64,000 nt of DNA from Talinum fruticosum (lineage: Eukaryota > Streptophyta > Magnoliopsida > Caryophyllales > Talinaceae): the NCBI GenBank assembly GCA_021018815.1, contig JAITYX010000059.1, positions 434,001-498,000 on the forward strand, in the 5' to 3' direction. Below are positions 1 to 22,054 of the stretch, one piece after another. Made by a program: the position numbers and the translations under genes. Within the stretch, counting starts at the first letter, position 1. Each line of letters begins with the position of its first letter. The notes beneath the pieces are model-generated. The model had not been told where the DNA came from. It was given only the letters and a program-made list of their open reading frames with translations, and did not search any database.

Positions 1-3000
1 TTGGTTCTGCAAATCATGGTTCAGCAGCTATAGAGTATGGAAGCAAATCTTTGAGAAGATTTGGTTGGGGTGGCGATGCAGATTCTGAAGAAACCTCCTC
101 CAAGTTGGCCCAGGAAGATGAAGAGGTTGCTGTCGTACCTAAAAGCTTTCCTGTAAGTTTATCTTTATCATGTTTTAGTTGATTCCAAGAGGATAATACA
201 TATGTTCGATATTCTATTTTGTTTCCTATCCACCTTTTAATGTTGTTGCCTTTGATCATAAAGGTGTGTGATGATCGGCATTCGGAATTGATACCCTGCT
301 TGGATAGACATCTGATATACCAACTGAGATTAAAGTTGGACTTGTCTTTGATGGAACACTATGAAAGGCATTGTCCTCCTGAAGAAAGACGATACAATTG
401 TTTGATTCCACCACCGCTTGGATATAAGGTGAGGGCTTCTCTTTATTTCCAACATTTGCAATCTTCAAGAAAGCATAAGCTAGTGCCAATATGATCATTA
501 TATTAGCCTCCTATTCCTCTTCCTCTTTTGTTTGGAAACTTAATTTTAGTTCTGTTGGTCATATAGGTCCCCATAAAATGGCCAAAAAGCAGAGATGAAG
601 TGTGGAAAGCAAATATACCTCATACTCACCTTGCACACGAAAAGTCTGATCAGAACTGGATGGTTGTGAAAGGTGAAAAAATTGTGTTCCCTGGAGGAGG
701 CACTCACTTTCACTATGGAGCTGATAAGTATATTGCTTCAATGGCACATGTAAGTCAAACACGAATGCAGTGATTGTATGGTTTGTTTGATTTTAAATTT
801 CATGGAGCAATCAGAAGCCTGAGCTAACCAAGTTATTGAATAAAAACTCTTGTGCTAATTGTGTTTTGGATTGCAGATGCTAAACTTTTCAAACAATGTC
901 ATCAACAATGGAGGCAGGCTCAGGACAGTTCTTGATGTTGGCTGCGGTGTTGCTAGTTTTGGTGGTTATCTTCTTTCATCTGATGTCATAGCTATGTCCT
1001 TGGCACCAAATGATGTGCATCAGAATCAGATCCAGTTCGCCCTGGAGAGAGGAATCCCTGCATATCTTGGAGTTTTAGGAACAAAGAGGCTACCATACCC
1101 AAGCAGATCATTTGAACTTGCTCACTGCTCTCGTTGCAGAATTGATTGGCTTCAAAGGGATGGTATCCTTCTTCTTGAGTTGGATAGGCTATTGAGACCA
1201 GGTGGATATTTTGCCTACTCATCTCCTGAAGCATATGCACAGGATGAGGAGGACCTTAGAATTTGGAGAGAGATGAGTGCTCTTGTGGAGAGGATGTGTT
1301 GGAAAATAGCTGCCAAACAGAATCAAACGGTAATCTGGGTCAAGCCTTTGAACAATGACTGTTACATGCAGAGGCCTCCTGGTACCCTACCTCCTCTCTG
1401 CCAATCAGATGATGATCCTGATGCTGTTTCAGGTGTGCTGATGAAAGCATGCATCACACCGTACTCTAATCGTGAGTGTCATTCCTGGCATTATCTTTCA
1501 TTATCTTGTGTCGAATGTCGTGATCACTGCTTTGAGATGTATAACCATTAATAGCTTCCCTTGCTGCTCAATCTGTCTTGATGAATCTATATGAGATATT
1601 CAAAGGTTTGTTATTCATTATATGTTTTCTCAATAGCTATTCTTTATATAGATTATTCTAGAGTTTGCCATGGGTCTCTTGGAAAAGACACATCCTCTTT
1701 GCAGGGCTAAGGCTGCCTACCCCTAAATGTCTCCTACATGTGGCAAGATTGAGGTTGTGAATATTGGGAAGATAAAGCATTTTTATCCACAGGAAGCTCC
1801 TTGTACTTTTGTTGGAGCATGTATTCATGTCCTTTTACATCCTTGAAAGTTAGCATAACTATCTGTGGTTGTTTATATGCATTCTATTCTACTCTCATCG
1901 AATCCTTTAGAATTATTGATATGGGATACTCTTCTAAGGTTTATATTGATCTTTTTCAGATGATCATGATGCTGGGGGAAGCGAACTGGCTCCATGGCCT
2001 GCCAGATTGACTTCTCCTCCTCCTCGACTTGCAGATTTTGGTTATTCAAGCGATTTGTTTGAAAAAGATACGGTACTTTTCCTACTCTTGTCTTATCCGC
2101 CTCCCCCAATTAGCATTCATTGCCACTTGACAGGTGGTATGAGAAAACTAAATAACAATCGGTATTTGTGTTATTCGTTGCAGGAACTTTGGCGTCATAG
2201 AGTTGAGAATTATTGGAATCTTTTGAGTCCCAAGATTCAGTCAGATACTTTGAGGAATTTGATGGATATGAAGGCAAATTTGGGATCATTTGCAGCTGCT
2301 TTGAAGGAAAAGGATGCCTGGGTCATGAACGTCGTTCCGGAAGATGGACCTAATACACTTAAGCTGATATATGATCGAGGCCTCATAGGAGCTGTCCACA
2401 ACTGGTAAATTTGATAGCTCATTTTTTCTCCTTTTTTTTATTATAACTAGAAAATGGACAGTTTTTATGCTTTTGTTGAAATGAGAAATAGACAACAATA
2501 TGATGGTGTAGGGAAGCTATTTCATAATTTAATAGTGTTGTGGAGCTGGATTGAGGTATTGGAAAGAATGCTTTAGTACTAGCTTCCGCCATCCAGTTTT
2601 AGTTGTCATTTTCCACAATGAAAGAGCTTGGCTGGGGGTAAATAGCCTTTTGTCCTGGTGGCCAGGATACATGCTGGAATCCATGATGTTTGCAGCCTTG
2701 TCTCCAGTGAATGTTATTTGAAAAGAAAGAAAGAAAGAAAGAACGAAAAACTGGAAAAGCTGACTTTCTAGGCAGTGATTGAAACAAATTTTGAGGCTGT
2801 TTTTGTTGTTGATGTCCTTTTTTTCTTCAACCATACATAGAATACTTCCATGGCGGCTGTTTTGGTCGTCTTTTCATGATGTTAAGAATTGAGCATAATC
2901 CATATAATAGTGGGAGATCAACCACTTGTGTATTGCTCTGCATCATGGTGAGATTACTGATAGATACTTGGTTGTAGCTTTATGTATGAACTAACAAGGA

Positions 3001-3661
3001 CTCTCAATTCGGATAATCCTACTTTTTTGTTGTTATTACTGAATGCCTGTTTGATGATTTTCCAACCCCGACCCACTAAATAAAAAAGAATATTGATCTG
3101 AATGATTAGCTTCCGAGCTCAGCCACTCACGCACTGTTAAATGCATTAAGTTCTTCAATATGGTGAGCCCCAGTTCCACTCGTATTCTGCATGGCATTGC
3201 GGTAATGCCTCATTTTTTGGTCCAGACTCATTGAGAAGTGATCCTAACAGCTTCCTGAAGACTACTTTTCCATTACCTTTTATTGCTTCTGAAGTGTCCA
3301 GTAAACCTATGTCTTCTCTCACTCATGTGTATCCCTTTTTCACTTGCTGCTTACTGTTAGGTGTGAAGCCTTCTCAACTTATCCCCGGACTTATGATCTG
3401 CTTCATGCCTGGACTGTCCTCTCTGACATTGAGGGGAAAGGCTGTAGCCCCGAGGATCTTCTGCTTGAGATGGACCGGATGCTCAGGCCTACAGGTTTCA
3501 TTATCATCCGAGACAAGCAGTCCGTGGTTGATTTCGTGAAGAAGTATTTGTCAGCTCTTCACTGGGAGGCAGTGGCATCAGAGGAGGATGGCGATGAGGT
3601 CATCTTTATTGTCCAAAAGAAGTTGTGGCTGCCAAATCGAAGCTCAAGGGACACTGAGTAA
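1..3661 (+). CDS. Probable methyltransferase of the PMT1/3/8 group (5' partial, 7 exons)
   Basis: Putative SAM-dependent methyltransferase of the plant PMT (DUF248) family; these are Golgi type II membrane proteins thought to methylate cell-wall pectin. Exons read 1-152 (cut by the window edge), 264-428, 567-749, 877-1471, 1960-2072, 2184-2404 and 3361-3661; all junctions keep phase and the stop is TAA. About 575 codons are visible against about 620 for Arabidopsis PMT8, so only the short cytosolic tail, membrane anchor and start codon are missing. Seen: CDDRHSELIPCLDRHLIYQ in exon 2, the SAM-binding VLDVGCGVASFG near the start of exon 4, HCSRCRIDW and LLRPGGYFAYSSPEAY later in it, and IIIRDKQSVVDFVKKYL near the C-terminus. 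The exon 4 donor gives a Pro-Tyr-Ser-Asn-His-Asp-His join typical of PMT8. Intron 6 is nearly 1 kb. Family is certain; the exact paralogue is not. Confidence 0.93.
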
Positions 3662-4150
3662 GTCGGAGCTCTGAAGGTTCTATCTTCTCTGCTCCTCTGT
3701 GCACTTCACCTGCCTCAGAATCAAAGGCAAAGTTCAGACAGTCGCTTGAATTGAACCACATCCTGTATAACAAATCTTTTATTTTTGTATTTTTTGTTTT
3801 TTGTTTGTGATTCCTACCTAGGTTTAGCTGATTAGCCAAAGGCCATAGACAGGAGAGGATCTATGGGCTATTCTTGATTTTTTTATTCCTAGATATATGT
3901 TTTTGGGCATACTTCAGCCATTCATTGGTAACTGCCACAAGAAAAAAGCTATACTGCTCAAGTTCATAGGAGGATTGATGCTTGTTAGAAGTCATGTTTT
4001 GACAGAGTAATTTAACATAGTGGATACTTGCATTTTGTAGTCCTTTTGCTTCTTCTGGTTCATTCTGTGATCAACTTAATTACTTTTCTTGTCACTAAAA
4101 CCCCATGCAAATATTTATGCTAATAGCACAATAAATTATAACTTATTGAA
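3662..4150 (+). other. Probable 3' UTR of the PMT gene
   Basis: T-rich, gene-density sequence following the PMT stop, with no open frame. AATAAA-like hexamers near 4130 are plausible poly(A) signals. The end is an estimate. Confidence 0.4.
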
Positions 4151-4808
4151 AAACTGTCATACATTGTTGTATTGTATCCTCATAGGATAATAAAATGCTG
4201 GATATATAAAAGGATTAAAGGTAGCGCTCAACAATAAAAAGAGAATTGAATTTCGGATGTAACATTTTTGAGGCCGATATTAATTTGTCCACCAATCTAA
4301 TATGTTATGTTTATTATTACGGTATATAATAAAAGTAATTCTTAAGCTTTCAACTATCAAATAACTTTCGGCCACGATGAATCTTTACCATGTATCATAT
4401 CATATATTTGCTTCTAGAGAGAGGGGAGTGCAAAGTCTTAAATGCTCATGGGAGCGTAAACTAAAGAGAGAGATATCGGACCCATAAAATTCCCCCATAT
4501 TTTTCGTTTGTCAAATGATCTGTTGACATATAATAAGGAGTAAATACTCCCAAATATATATAAGATGTTCTGAAGGGACGAGTGACTGGTTGTCATTGTA
4601 TAGGCGGCTCGATCAGCCATGGCAAAGTCACTACGCTGCGCAACAAAAAGATGAATCAACAGTGAAAGGCCCAGATATATCAATCATGCACTCCAAACAA
4701 GCAAAATCATCGAACAAGGTCACTCGAAGGTCACCAACTAATTTGGTGGGGAAAAAAAGGAATACTCACTTCACCCAAAAAAGGAAATTAAACTTGTGCG
4801 TGCGTTGT

Positions 4809-4854
4809 GCAATATGACTGACGAACTAAATGCAATATGACTGACGAACTAACC
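4809..4854 (+). repeat. 23 bp tandem duplication
   Basis: Two adjacent copies of a 23-base unit starting GCAATATGACTGACGAAC, at 4809 and 4832, nearly identical. A small replication-slippage or repair duplication in the spacer. Confidence 0.8.
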
Positions 4855-7229
4855 TAGAAACATTAGGCTTTGTTCTGGATAAGACTTAAATTCTGGATAC
4901 ATTACATTATAATTATCAATGAGATCTTGGTTTAATGGTCAAAACTTAAATTCTGAAACATTAGATCTCATTTACTGTTTCCTACTTCTTCGTATTATAC
5001 TTGTTCTTTTTTACTTTTTCAGACAAAAATAAAAATAAATATAGTCCTATCCCAGTTCTTTTTTTACTTGTTTTGGATAGAAGAATTCATAATAAAACTG
5101 AACTCTAAACCTTACTTCTATCTATGAAAACTAACCTTATCAAACTAGTTAATTGGCTTGCTAACTAATCATTTGTGAAGTGACCATAATTTCTAATTCT
5201 CAATCATGTCTTTTAGCACTACATGTTTTCAAATAAATTATATGTAGGTAAAAAAACAAGGGAAATATTGTATGATAAAAGTAATTTGCTTAAAACGATT
5301 ATGTATATACACCTAATGATACCATTATATTTCCGAATTATTGTATTTTCGAATCACATATATGACTAAAGATTAAGGTATTGAAATGAAAAAAATTATT
5401 GTGTGATTAATTTATCTACATAGTTGACATAAACAAGTGTTAATATTGAAATCCTACCTCTTTATAGGTGTTAAGATTGCACTGTATATAATAGTTTAAA
5501 TTTTAAAAAACTGATAAATTATATTATTTTTTTACATAATAAAGAAAGAAGCAAATTAAATTCGAATTGATGGAGACGATGAATAAACAACTTTGTTCCA
5601 ATATGGTATAATATATTTATAAGGAAGCGAGTGTCACACCTCACCAATAATGAGACAAGTAACCATATATCATATATACAACATAAATGATAAGATTATT
5701 TAAAATTAAGTGAAATGTCTCCTTAATTAGTGTGAAAAGGCAATAATAAGATAAAGACCTACTAGTTTAACCAAATTAATTTAAGTACCCTTTTTTTCCC
5801 ACCTCATTTTCTATGATAATGCATGATTGTTAGTCACTAGCTAACAATAGTTAGGTTTTGCAATAATTTAAATGATCACAATCACAATCTATAGCCCAAG
5901 TAGGGTTTTATCTCTAATCAAGGTGGTGAATTATGATTAGATAAACTAAGTTAAAATATATATTGAGGCCTTAAAAAAAAAAAAAGGTAGTACTACTTGA
6001 CTATCATTGCTATCACTGTCACTCTCAAATGCAATCACATGCTTGCATGCCAACACATTAATCAAGATAATCAAATCTACACTTCTATGTGGGCCAAATT
6101 GTTATTTTTCTCATTAATTCACATATATATATATATATATATAGTACACTTATAAAATATTTGTTTTTTTATTTTACTAGGTCAAATATATACTTTTTTT
6201 TTATTTCGTTATAAGACGTTAATATATGCTTAATTTCCAGATGTCATAAATTAGTAGATATAATATTTATTCATAATCAATATATCCGATGTTGATCTTT
6301 CAATGCACTATATTTAAGTTTGATTAAAGAACGTAAATCTTTTACATACATTTTGCTCATCTTAAAAAGAAAAATAAGATCGTCAACTACATCATAATTG
6401 AATTAACTAACTCACAAAAAAGATCATTCTTAAATTGTATAATGTTTGTTGGTTTTATCTTCAGGGATACAAAAATAAAAAGTATTAAGTTGTTGAATAT
6501 TATGGCTCAAAATTATACGTATAGTTATAATCCAAACTTGGATAATTGAGATTCAATATGATATAAATTACTTTATTTATAGTTGAGTTTCTAGGTCTAG
6601 GGTTGATGAGCTGAATCAATTGTGTATGTTGTTAACTAGTTGTGCGTGGACCATGGGGTGATATATGCTTGAATTTGTTGGGAGAGACGGGGGATTTGGT
6701 CCATACCCCTAAATGTAGGGAATTAACACCATCAATAACCTCCAAAGAGGCCTTATTGGCTAGACTTTTGCCCCATTTGATTGTGACATTTTTTATGGAG
6801 ACCTTTTATATTTACATTATCCCAAGCTTATCCCATGCAACTTTTAATTTTTACAGCTTTCACTTGTTGACTTGTATAGGTTTCAAGTTGACTAGCTGGC
6901 TAGCAGCCCATAAAAGATGATAAAAAATTTTTAAAAAAAGTCATCTCATTTATTGTGAATGGAGCTTACATTGATCACATGTTGCAAAAAAATTACACAA
7001 TATATGTTTTTTTGATTTAGAATATGAATTTTATATGAATAAATTTTATTTGACGAAAATCACACGAGTTCACATATATAACTTCAAAATATGAAGTTTA
7101 TGGGTTTTAATTGTTGACTGTCTAACTAGGTCGGTTAATATACTCGTAGATATTATATTAAAGATCCGAACTTACATATGATCTACCATAACATTTGTGT
7201 TTCTTACGCTAAATAAAATATATGTGGAA

Positions 7230-8857
7230 ATAGTAGAGGCGGAGTTACATTTTAAGTAATGGTGTCATGTTAAACCTTAACGGAAAATATTTTTTAAAAA
7301 ATAGTGAAAATGTTCATAAAAAGTTAAAAAATTAAATATTGATAAAATTAAAAACACTTATTAAATATTAGGAGATTTAAATATTAAATATTATTATTTA
7401 AGTTTTCTAAATCCACCAATGATGAATGACTTGTAAATTAATATGTACGCACGAATATTTAGTTAATAACATAATTTAGTAATTTTATTCATATTAATTA
7501 ATTTTTTTATACTTTTTTATTAATTTTCTTTATTTCCAATGAAATTTTAACATAAATTTTATCATAAATTTTATATCTTTGGTATTCCCCAAAAACTTAA
7601 AAGCAATAAATATTTTAAAACTGAATGAATAAATAGTAAAATTAACTTATATTATTACATACTATCCTCATTCAAGAAAATGAGTATCCAATATTAAATT
7701 TTGTGTTTGGTATTCCCCAAAAACTTAAAATGGATAAATATTTTAAATTGAATTCTACAATATACATGTCAATAACTTAATGCCCAAGATTCCAAACATA
7801 TCATTTGCTTTTCTTTTTAGTCCTTCAAAAAAAAAAAATCAAGAAACATCAAACTTTTTGTGGGGCTGGCTGCCCAAATGAATTAGAATACAAATATTAC
7901 TACAAATAAAATGAATAAAATATTCGTGCAAATTTATTATTTATTTAGATCGAAGAAGAGAAGATGAGAGAGAAGGCGAGCATGCCTCTAAATCTCAGGC
8001 GGACATCAAGGCAACGAATGAGCAAAGTGTCCATGAGAAAAGAAACTAGCAATTATTCTCTTTTCAAACCCCCCTCCTCTCCTTGGGATTTCCCCTTTCT
8101 TTCTTTTTTTTTTAAAAAATTTGGATAACAAAACTACTCCTATGAGTTAGTGACTTCTTGTTTATGATTACGACAAGAGTAACAACAACCCTTTCAGTTT
8201 AGGTCGGATTTATATGCGATATTTAATCGTATTTAAATATAGATAATCTTATCTTTAAAAATATTTTTATTTTTAGGACGACCGATTTCAAAAGTTTTTT
8301 TTATAATTATTCACATGTATTTATACATTTATTTATGGTTTTATGAGTATGATATACGAATTGTAATTTGAGTGTTATTATTAAAAAATGATGATAAAAG
8401 TATGTTAAGAATAGTGAGATGTCCGATGTCCGGATAAGTATTAAATTATATATCTATAACCATTGAAATATTATATGTTAATTTTCATCCGGTGAGTGTT
8501 ATCCTATTAGTAAATACTTCACACTTTCATCCTCTTCACTAGGGTTTGAATTTTAATGAAGACGATTTCTTTACTAGGTGTACAAAAAGTTGGAATGTAT
8601 TGTGGGTTTGGGTTTTGAGCCCGAGTTTGGTATCTTTATCCCTTCCCTTAAGCCTATAAGTCCATCCGGATTTACCCTTGAGATAAAGGCCTAGTTAGAT
8701 AGTCCATACTTTCCATTGTAAAAAATAAATAAAATATATGTTCATGGTTAAAAGTCGTGTGACATTTCACATGATAATAAATAGTGCCAGAGATTTTATT
8801 TAACGGTGTCCCACTTTTTTTTTCCACATAAATTCTAACAATAGTAGCTCCGCCAAT
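7230..8857. mobile_element. Possible non-autonomous hAT-like DNA transposon remnant
   Basis: The left end reads AGAGGCGGAGTTACA near 7234, followed by a GGTGTC subterminal block; the right end near 8845-8856 reads, on the opposite strand, TTGGCGGAGCTACT, with a GTGGGACACCG block further in. A GGCGGAG terminal motif with a nearby GGTGTC block is what I recall of many plant hAT-type non-autonomous elements. No transposase is visible, the ends are imperfect and no 8 bp target duplication is obvious, so two unrelated fragments remain possible. Confidence 0.35.
7577..7756 (+). repeat. Spaced direct repeat (about 50 bp, two copies)
   Basis: TTTGGTATTCCCCAAAAACT followed by a similar AT-rich tail (AAATATTTTAAA, then a TTGAAT-like end) occurs at about 7578 and again at about 7706, 128 bases apart. 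It lies inside the putative hAT-like remnant. Confidence 0.7.
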
Positions 8858-8924
8858 GATAATAAATACTTGTAATATTACTAATAATATCTTAAAATAA
8901 TGAAAACACTAACTAAATCCTTGG

Positions 8925-9016
8925 TACATTATGTTCTAAGTTTGATTCCCCTCTGTAATATTATAACTATATCATATTGCTTTGGTGACTCCTTTTAACA
9001 AAAAAAAAAAAAAACC
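8925..9016 (+). mobile_element. SINE-like fragment with poly(A) tail
   Basis: An AGTTTGATTCCCC block near 8939 resembles a degenerate tRNA B box and is followed within about 60 bases by a run of some 15 A. The A box is not clear. Weak call. Confidence 0.25.
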
Positions 9017-10694
9017 CTAAACATTGCGTTCAATATTGAATTAAATGTGCATATAAACAAGCTCGTCAATGTCATTTATTGGCTTGATGAAAGTTGGATG
9101 AATAATAACTATAACGATACATCAATAGTATTGATTGAGAATAAATTATTCAGAAAATAATTGTGGGGTCATGTCACTTGAAAAATTTTATTGTTACATA
9201 TTGTTTTAAAGTTATGAAATAATATTAAAAAATATAAAATTTATCTCAAAGTTTATGTTAAAAAATCAATTTGCCCTATATTTTATTAGAAATGAAAGAA
9301 ATTAATGGAAAAAGAAGAAAAGTCGGAGTTGGTAAAGTAATAATTAATATGCCATTGAGATTTTAAAGTAACAAGTATAATGAAACGATAAAAGTTAATT
9401 AAAGTGACATATATTGTGAAACAGATGGAGTATTATAAATGATACCATGCCAATTAAACTATATAATTTAAGGGCTTTTGGGACACCTTTAATCACAAGC
9501 GTCATTTATTTTGACCAAAAAAAAAAAAAACTTATGGACCCTCCCCCAAAAAACCTCAATAACTTGAATCCAATTCAAACTTAACCCAATATTAATTAAT
9601 TATTATAAATATTAATTATATTAAACATTGAAAACATAGGCTGTATGTTATATAGAATATAAAGCTTGATAATAAATATTAATTACAATAAGCTATGATA
9701 TCACCCCTGGTCAAATCGATCGGTGAAACTTTTTATGTTGTTACTAAAAACTCGGATTTAAATCTCGCCTATATTAATCTTTACGTTTTTTAAAAAAGAA
9801 TCATGATGTTAATTACTACAGGTCCCGACTTCAATATGAATTATACTCAATTAAAGTCAACACACTATAGCATCAATACAGCTAAGTGTGAGATAAATTT
9901 GTCTATGGATAAGCTGGAAAATTGACCCTCTATCATACTTTTTAATTATTAATTAAAGAGTTTGAATATTACTGGAAAATTAATTATTGACAAAAACAAA
10001 CATTGAAACTACTATTCTAAACGTATACAGTACTTTAAATCATGGGGATTAGGACAGATTAATGACGTAAGTACCTAATCCATAATATCTACAAAAAATA
10101 TCTTCACGGGTGGTCTATTTTTCAAATATATGACATGGCATGTATAAATGCATTACATATATTATTTCATTTCTTTTTATTTTTTTGGAAGAAACATATA
10201 TTGTTTCATTTCTTGCAATATAGGTTTTGATACTTTTGTATGAATGTTATGATAAAATAAATACTATGTATAATTTATTTTAAATGTTTTTCTGAAGCTA
10301 CCTCCCTGTAATGTAAGATAGTCATTTAAAATAATTTGGGTTGTTATTGTACAAAAACCAACAACCTAAAATGAAAAAAATAACTTTTTACATAACATAT
10401 AATACTCGCTTTATAACATTTTAATTTTTTTTATAAAAATCTAACGTTTAAAAACATATCCTCATTTAAAAAATACTTTTTACATAACAGCCAATCGTGT
10501 AAATAACATTTAAATTTAATTGTATAATGCTAACAATAATTATAGGCAAAATTACTGTTCAATCAATAGGATACCATAAGATTTTGGAAAAAATCAATAT
10601 ATATCATTTATATACATAACCTATTAGTCCTACTAATTAACAATTTAAATCTAGAATTCGAAAATCTCAATTTTTTTAATAGATTAACTAATCA

Positions 10695-10709
10695 ATACAT
10701 ATTATTTTA

Positions 10710-10782
<73 letters not shown>

Positions 10783-10804
10783 TTAATATTAAAATAATAT
10801 GTAT
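10695..10804. repeat. Inverted repeat flanking a long (TA)n microsatellite
   Basis: ATACATATTATTTTAATAT at 10695-10713 is matched by its reverse complement at 10786-10804, with only TA dinucleotides and a few TTAATA units between. The whole 110 bp could fold into one near-perfect hairpin. Confidence 0.85.
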
Positions 10805-11639
10805 AATAATAACTGAGCTCTGGTTTCTTTTCTTGTCCTTGAGGTGGAATATTCTGGACTTCCAATTTCTGTATCTCACGACAATTTGAGGTGCGTGTTA
10901 AGAGAATGTAATTAATATTATTTTAATTACATGAAAATTTTATTAATTAGTGTGCCCCATAATTATATGCTGTCGTGCTATTGAAATGATTTAAGGAATA
11001 ATGCATATGTTAATTAGATTTTCAAGGTTATTCTATATACATATCTCTACTATTTTTTAAAAATAATTTTTTTATTTCCCCATTGAATCACGTATCCTTA
11101 ACTATATAGCATATACTTTTATATATATATATATATATATAGACTTATAAATTATGATTATATATACATTAGACTGAAATCATTCTATAATTTTATCATT
11201 ATGTTTTTAAAAAGATAATATCTCTCGAAGACTTAAATTTATAATATATTTTGTCAATTTTTGAAGAAAAAGATTGAATATTGGACATTCAACTAAAAAG
11301 AAAAACTTACATTTCAGAAAATAAAGCCAAAAATTTCATGCTGTTTCTATTTACATTTCCTTCAAATCTAGCATAGATATTTACAAATTCTTATATCAAT
11401 TTGGGAATATATATTCACGGGTGACACAACATTATTTTAGACCTCACAAAATACCATATTTTTCCGTTCATTCAACCATCTGTTAATTTATGTACAAGGA
11501 GAGGTACTTCCATATGTATGATGGACGCTCTGGTAAGTATTACAAAAGTATTTTTTATTTTTGTTATAATTTACAATATTACTTCTATTTTAGTAAATTT
11601 TTGGGAAAGTAAATAACTGAATGGGCAAAAAAAAAAAAA

Positions 11640-12763
11640 GAAGTTAAGGGAGAGAGAAAATAGGGAATCATGCAAAAGCAAAGGCAAAGGCAAAGCTCCC
11701 GGGGACAAAGTGGTCGTCGATGCATCTTCGGCTTCTTCCTCTACATCTTCTCTACATGCACTCTTCTTCTTCTTCTTCTTCTTCTTCTTCAATTCCCAGC
11801 TCCTCTCTCTCTCTCTCACTCTCTCTCTCTCTCTCTCCATCGGTCTTCTTCAGGCCTTCAATTCTTCATTCTTTCTCCGCTCATTCTCTCTCCAGGTACT
11901 CTCTCTCTCCCCCTTCCCCTGCTTTGACCCCTTTTGCGCTTTGATTCAATTCAACTTGTACAATTATAGGGTTTTTGTTTTCTTCCGGTCTCCTTAGTGG
12001 CTGATCTTGTCGTAATTTAACATCCTTCTCAGAAAAAAAAACGGCATTTCTTTTTCAGTTGGATTTTCTACTTTGTTGCCTTTTGTTGTCTACTTTTTGC
12101 TTGTGGATTGAATTTAATCTAATTTGTGCTCGGCGGTTCTTCCCACTGGTTTAGTCGACTTTGCTGATGTTTTTATTGCCCAATTTGATTGTGCTTTTCT
12201 GCTGGAGTGACTGCAATTCTCTATTTTTCTGCTTTGGGGGTTGGAATTGGATGGACAAATTCACTGATTTTGCAGTTGGTACGAGTTGGGTTCAGCCAGT
12301 GCTCAATTATCTTCCGTTCGAGGGCAGCAAAAGAAACCTTAAAGTAGAAATTAGGGATTCTATTGACAGTTTAACGAGCGATCTCTCTCTCTCTTTCTTT
12401 CTTTCTGAAGAAAAAAGAAAATCTTATATTCTTGGAGCTTGTGTAGTGTTAGAAAAAAGATGTAGTGTTTGCGTTTCTCATGAATGGTAGTTTCTGTTGG
12501 AATGGCTGCTCTCTCTCTCTGTCTCTCTCTTCTTGTTGCTGCTGCTGTTGCCATTGTTGGTATTGCTATAATAAATTTACTAATTATTTATATCGTTTGG
12601 TATGAGTTAGGTTCAATTTCCCATTTGTGTACTACCTGATAACAACAGAGTGAAGAAAGAGAAGGCCTGTGGTGGTTGTGTCAACGATTTTCTCCATTAG
12701 CTTCTAGTATACAGTGGTGGTCCTTGGTGGGATTTGAGTTGATTGTGGAAGAAATAAAAGGAG
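11640..12763 (+). promoter_or_regulatory. Promoter-proximal and 5' leader region of the NDR kinase gene
   Basis: Pyrimidine-rich strand with a (CTT)n run at 11761-11790 and (CT)n tracts at about 11803-11838 and 12380, typical of plant 5' leaders. A good donor (CAG/GTACTC, about 11895) and an acceptor (TATACAG, about 12714) suggest a leader intron of roughly 0.8 kb before the start codon. Short open frames here have no family signature and are best read as leader or intron. Confidence 0.5.
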
Positions 12764-20977
<8,214 letters not shown>

Positions 20978-21865
20978 ATCTCGCTAACTTATCTTGATAT
21001 TGGTTTTGATGGGATCTAAGTAGGTTCAGTCTTCGTTTTGAAGTAGCAGTTTATGGTTGTAATATTGGCTTTGGGAATGCGTAGAAAAGGCGGTGTTGGG
21101 GGAAGGTTTTTGCATGAAGGCCTTGATATAGAGCTAATTGTTTTCGGATATTTGCATTTGATGTCAATCTTTTGTAAATTAGCGATAGGGCAAAATGTAT
21201 ATGTTTACAGTCGATTGTTTCATCGTCTTTTCCTGAAACCATAGTTAAAAGACACTGCAGCTTTATCACATTCTGAAATGTAATTATTGTTGTATTCGAT
21301 TGATCAGATTAAGCCATTGAAAGAAATTCTTTTGTTGTTCTCTAGTTTTTCCCATCTTTTTTATCTTTCAACCCTTATAAGTCGTTATTAATGCCCTCGC
21401 TAAACCTATCAACAGTAGAGGTGAAACGGTAGAGGTGAGATTTCAGCTTCTGGATCTCAGTTAATTGAATCTCCCACACTCATTATTTCAAGACGTTTTG
21501 TATATGAGCGTTGTCACCTCAGGAGGAAGATAACCCACATGTAGTATCTACATTGAGAATTCAAGTCTGATTCTTTGTAAGAATGACCCATAATATCTAA
21601 CTTGCAAAATGAACATCATGAGACTCGTTGATCCTCCTATCTCTTCAAGCCTCCTCCGGATAATTCAAATCAAACTGATTTGATATCTGACTTGGGCCTA
21701 CACGACCGATCAGTAGAAATACTTCAACAATCCGTCCGCCTTTGTCACAAGGGGCATTGCCACAGCTATTAGAAACTTGGAAAACCTTTATTACACAAAA
21801 GAAGCTTACAAATTACTTACACAAGTGAATACAACAGATCAAAACAAAATATCAGAATGACATAC

Positions 21866-22035
21866 TAATGCCATCAAGTCTTGGCCAATTGGTAAGGTAC
21901 GAGTACGAGGGATACATGTTTGAATCCCGTTCTCAATGTAAATCATCATCTGTGGGTAATCCGTAAGAATCCCTGTTAGGGTTCATTGGGTAAAGACCCG
22001 ACATCGAACCCACCAAACCTTCTAGGAGCCAGCAA
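21866..22035 (+). mobile_element. tRNA-derived SINE-like insertion
   Basis: A-box-like TGGCCAATTGG at 21882 and B-box-like GTTTGAATCCC at 21918, 36 bases apart, followed by a non-tRNA body. It lies just beyond the 3' end of the convergent DUF962 gene and may be part of its 3' UTR. Sense of the Pol III boxes is plus. Confidence 0.6.
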
Positions 22036-22054
22036 AGACAAGATTAGCACATAG

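Larger units (their letters stand above)
4151..11639. other. AT-rich intergenic spacer with repeat remnants
   Basis: About 7.5 kb without a convincing exon on either strand. The open frames present are short, lack family signatures and have no coherent splice borders. It holds A/T runs, a TA run at 6123-6142, a 23 bp tandem duplication near 4.8 kb, a possible hAT-like remnant (7.2-8.9 kb), a SINE-like fragment near 8.95 kb, a TA-cored inverted repeat at 10.7 kb and another TA run near 11.12 kb. Confidence 0.7.

Noticed and set aside
1660..1760. GGCTAAGGCTGCCTACCCC-like segment in PMT intron 4, reminiscent of a SINE 3' body
   Set aside because: No A or B box nearby and the match is short.
11571..11997. 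Overlapping open frames on both strands rich in Ser/Leu/Phe or Arg/Glu
   Set aside because: They are made by (CTT)n and (CT)n repeats in the NDR leader; every frame of such repeats is open.
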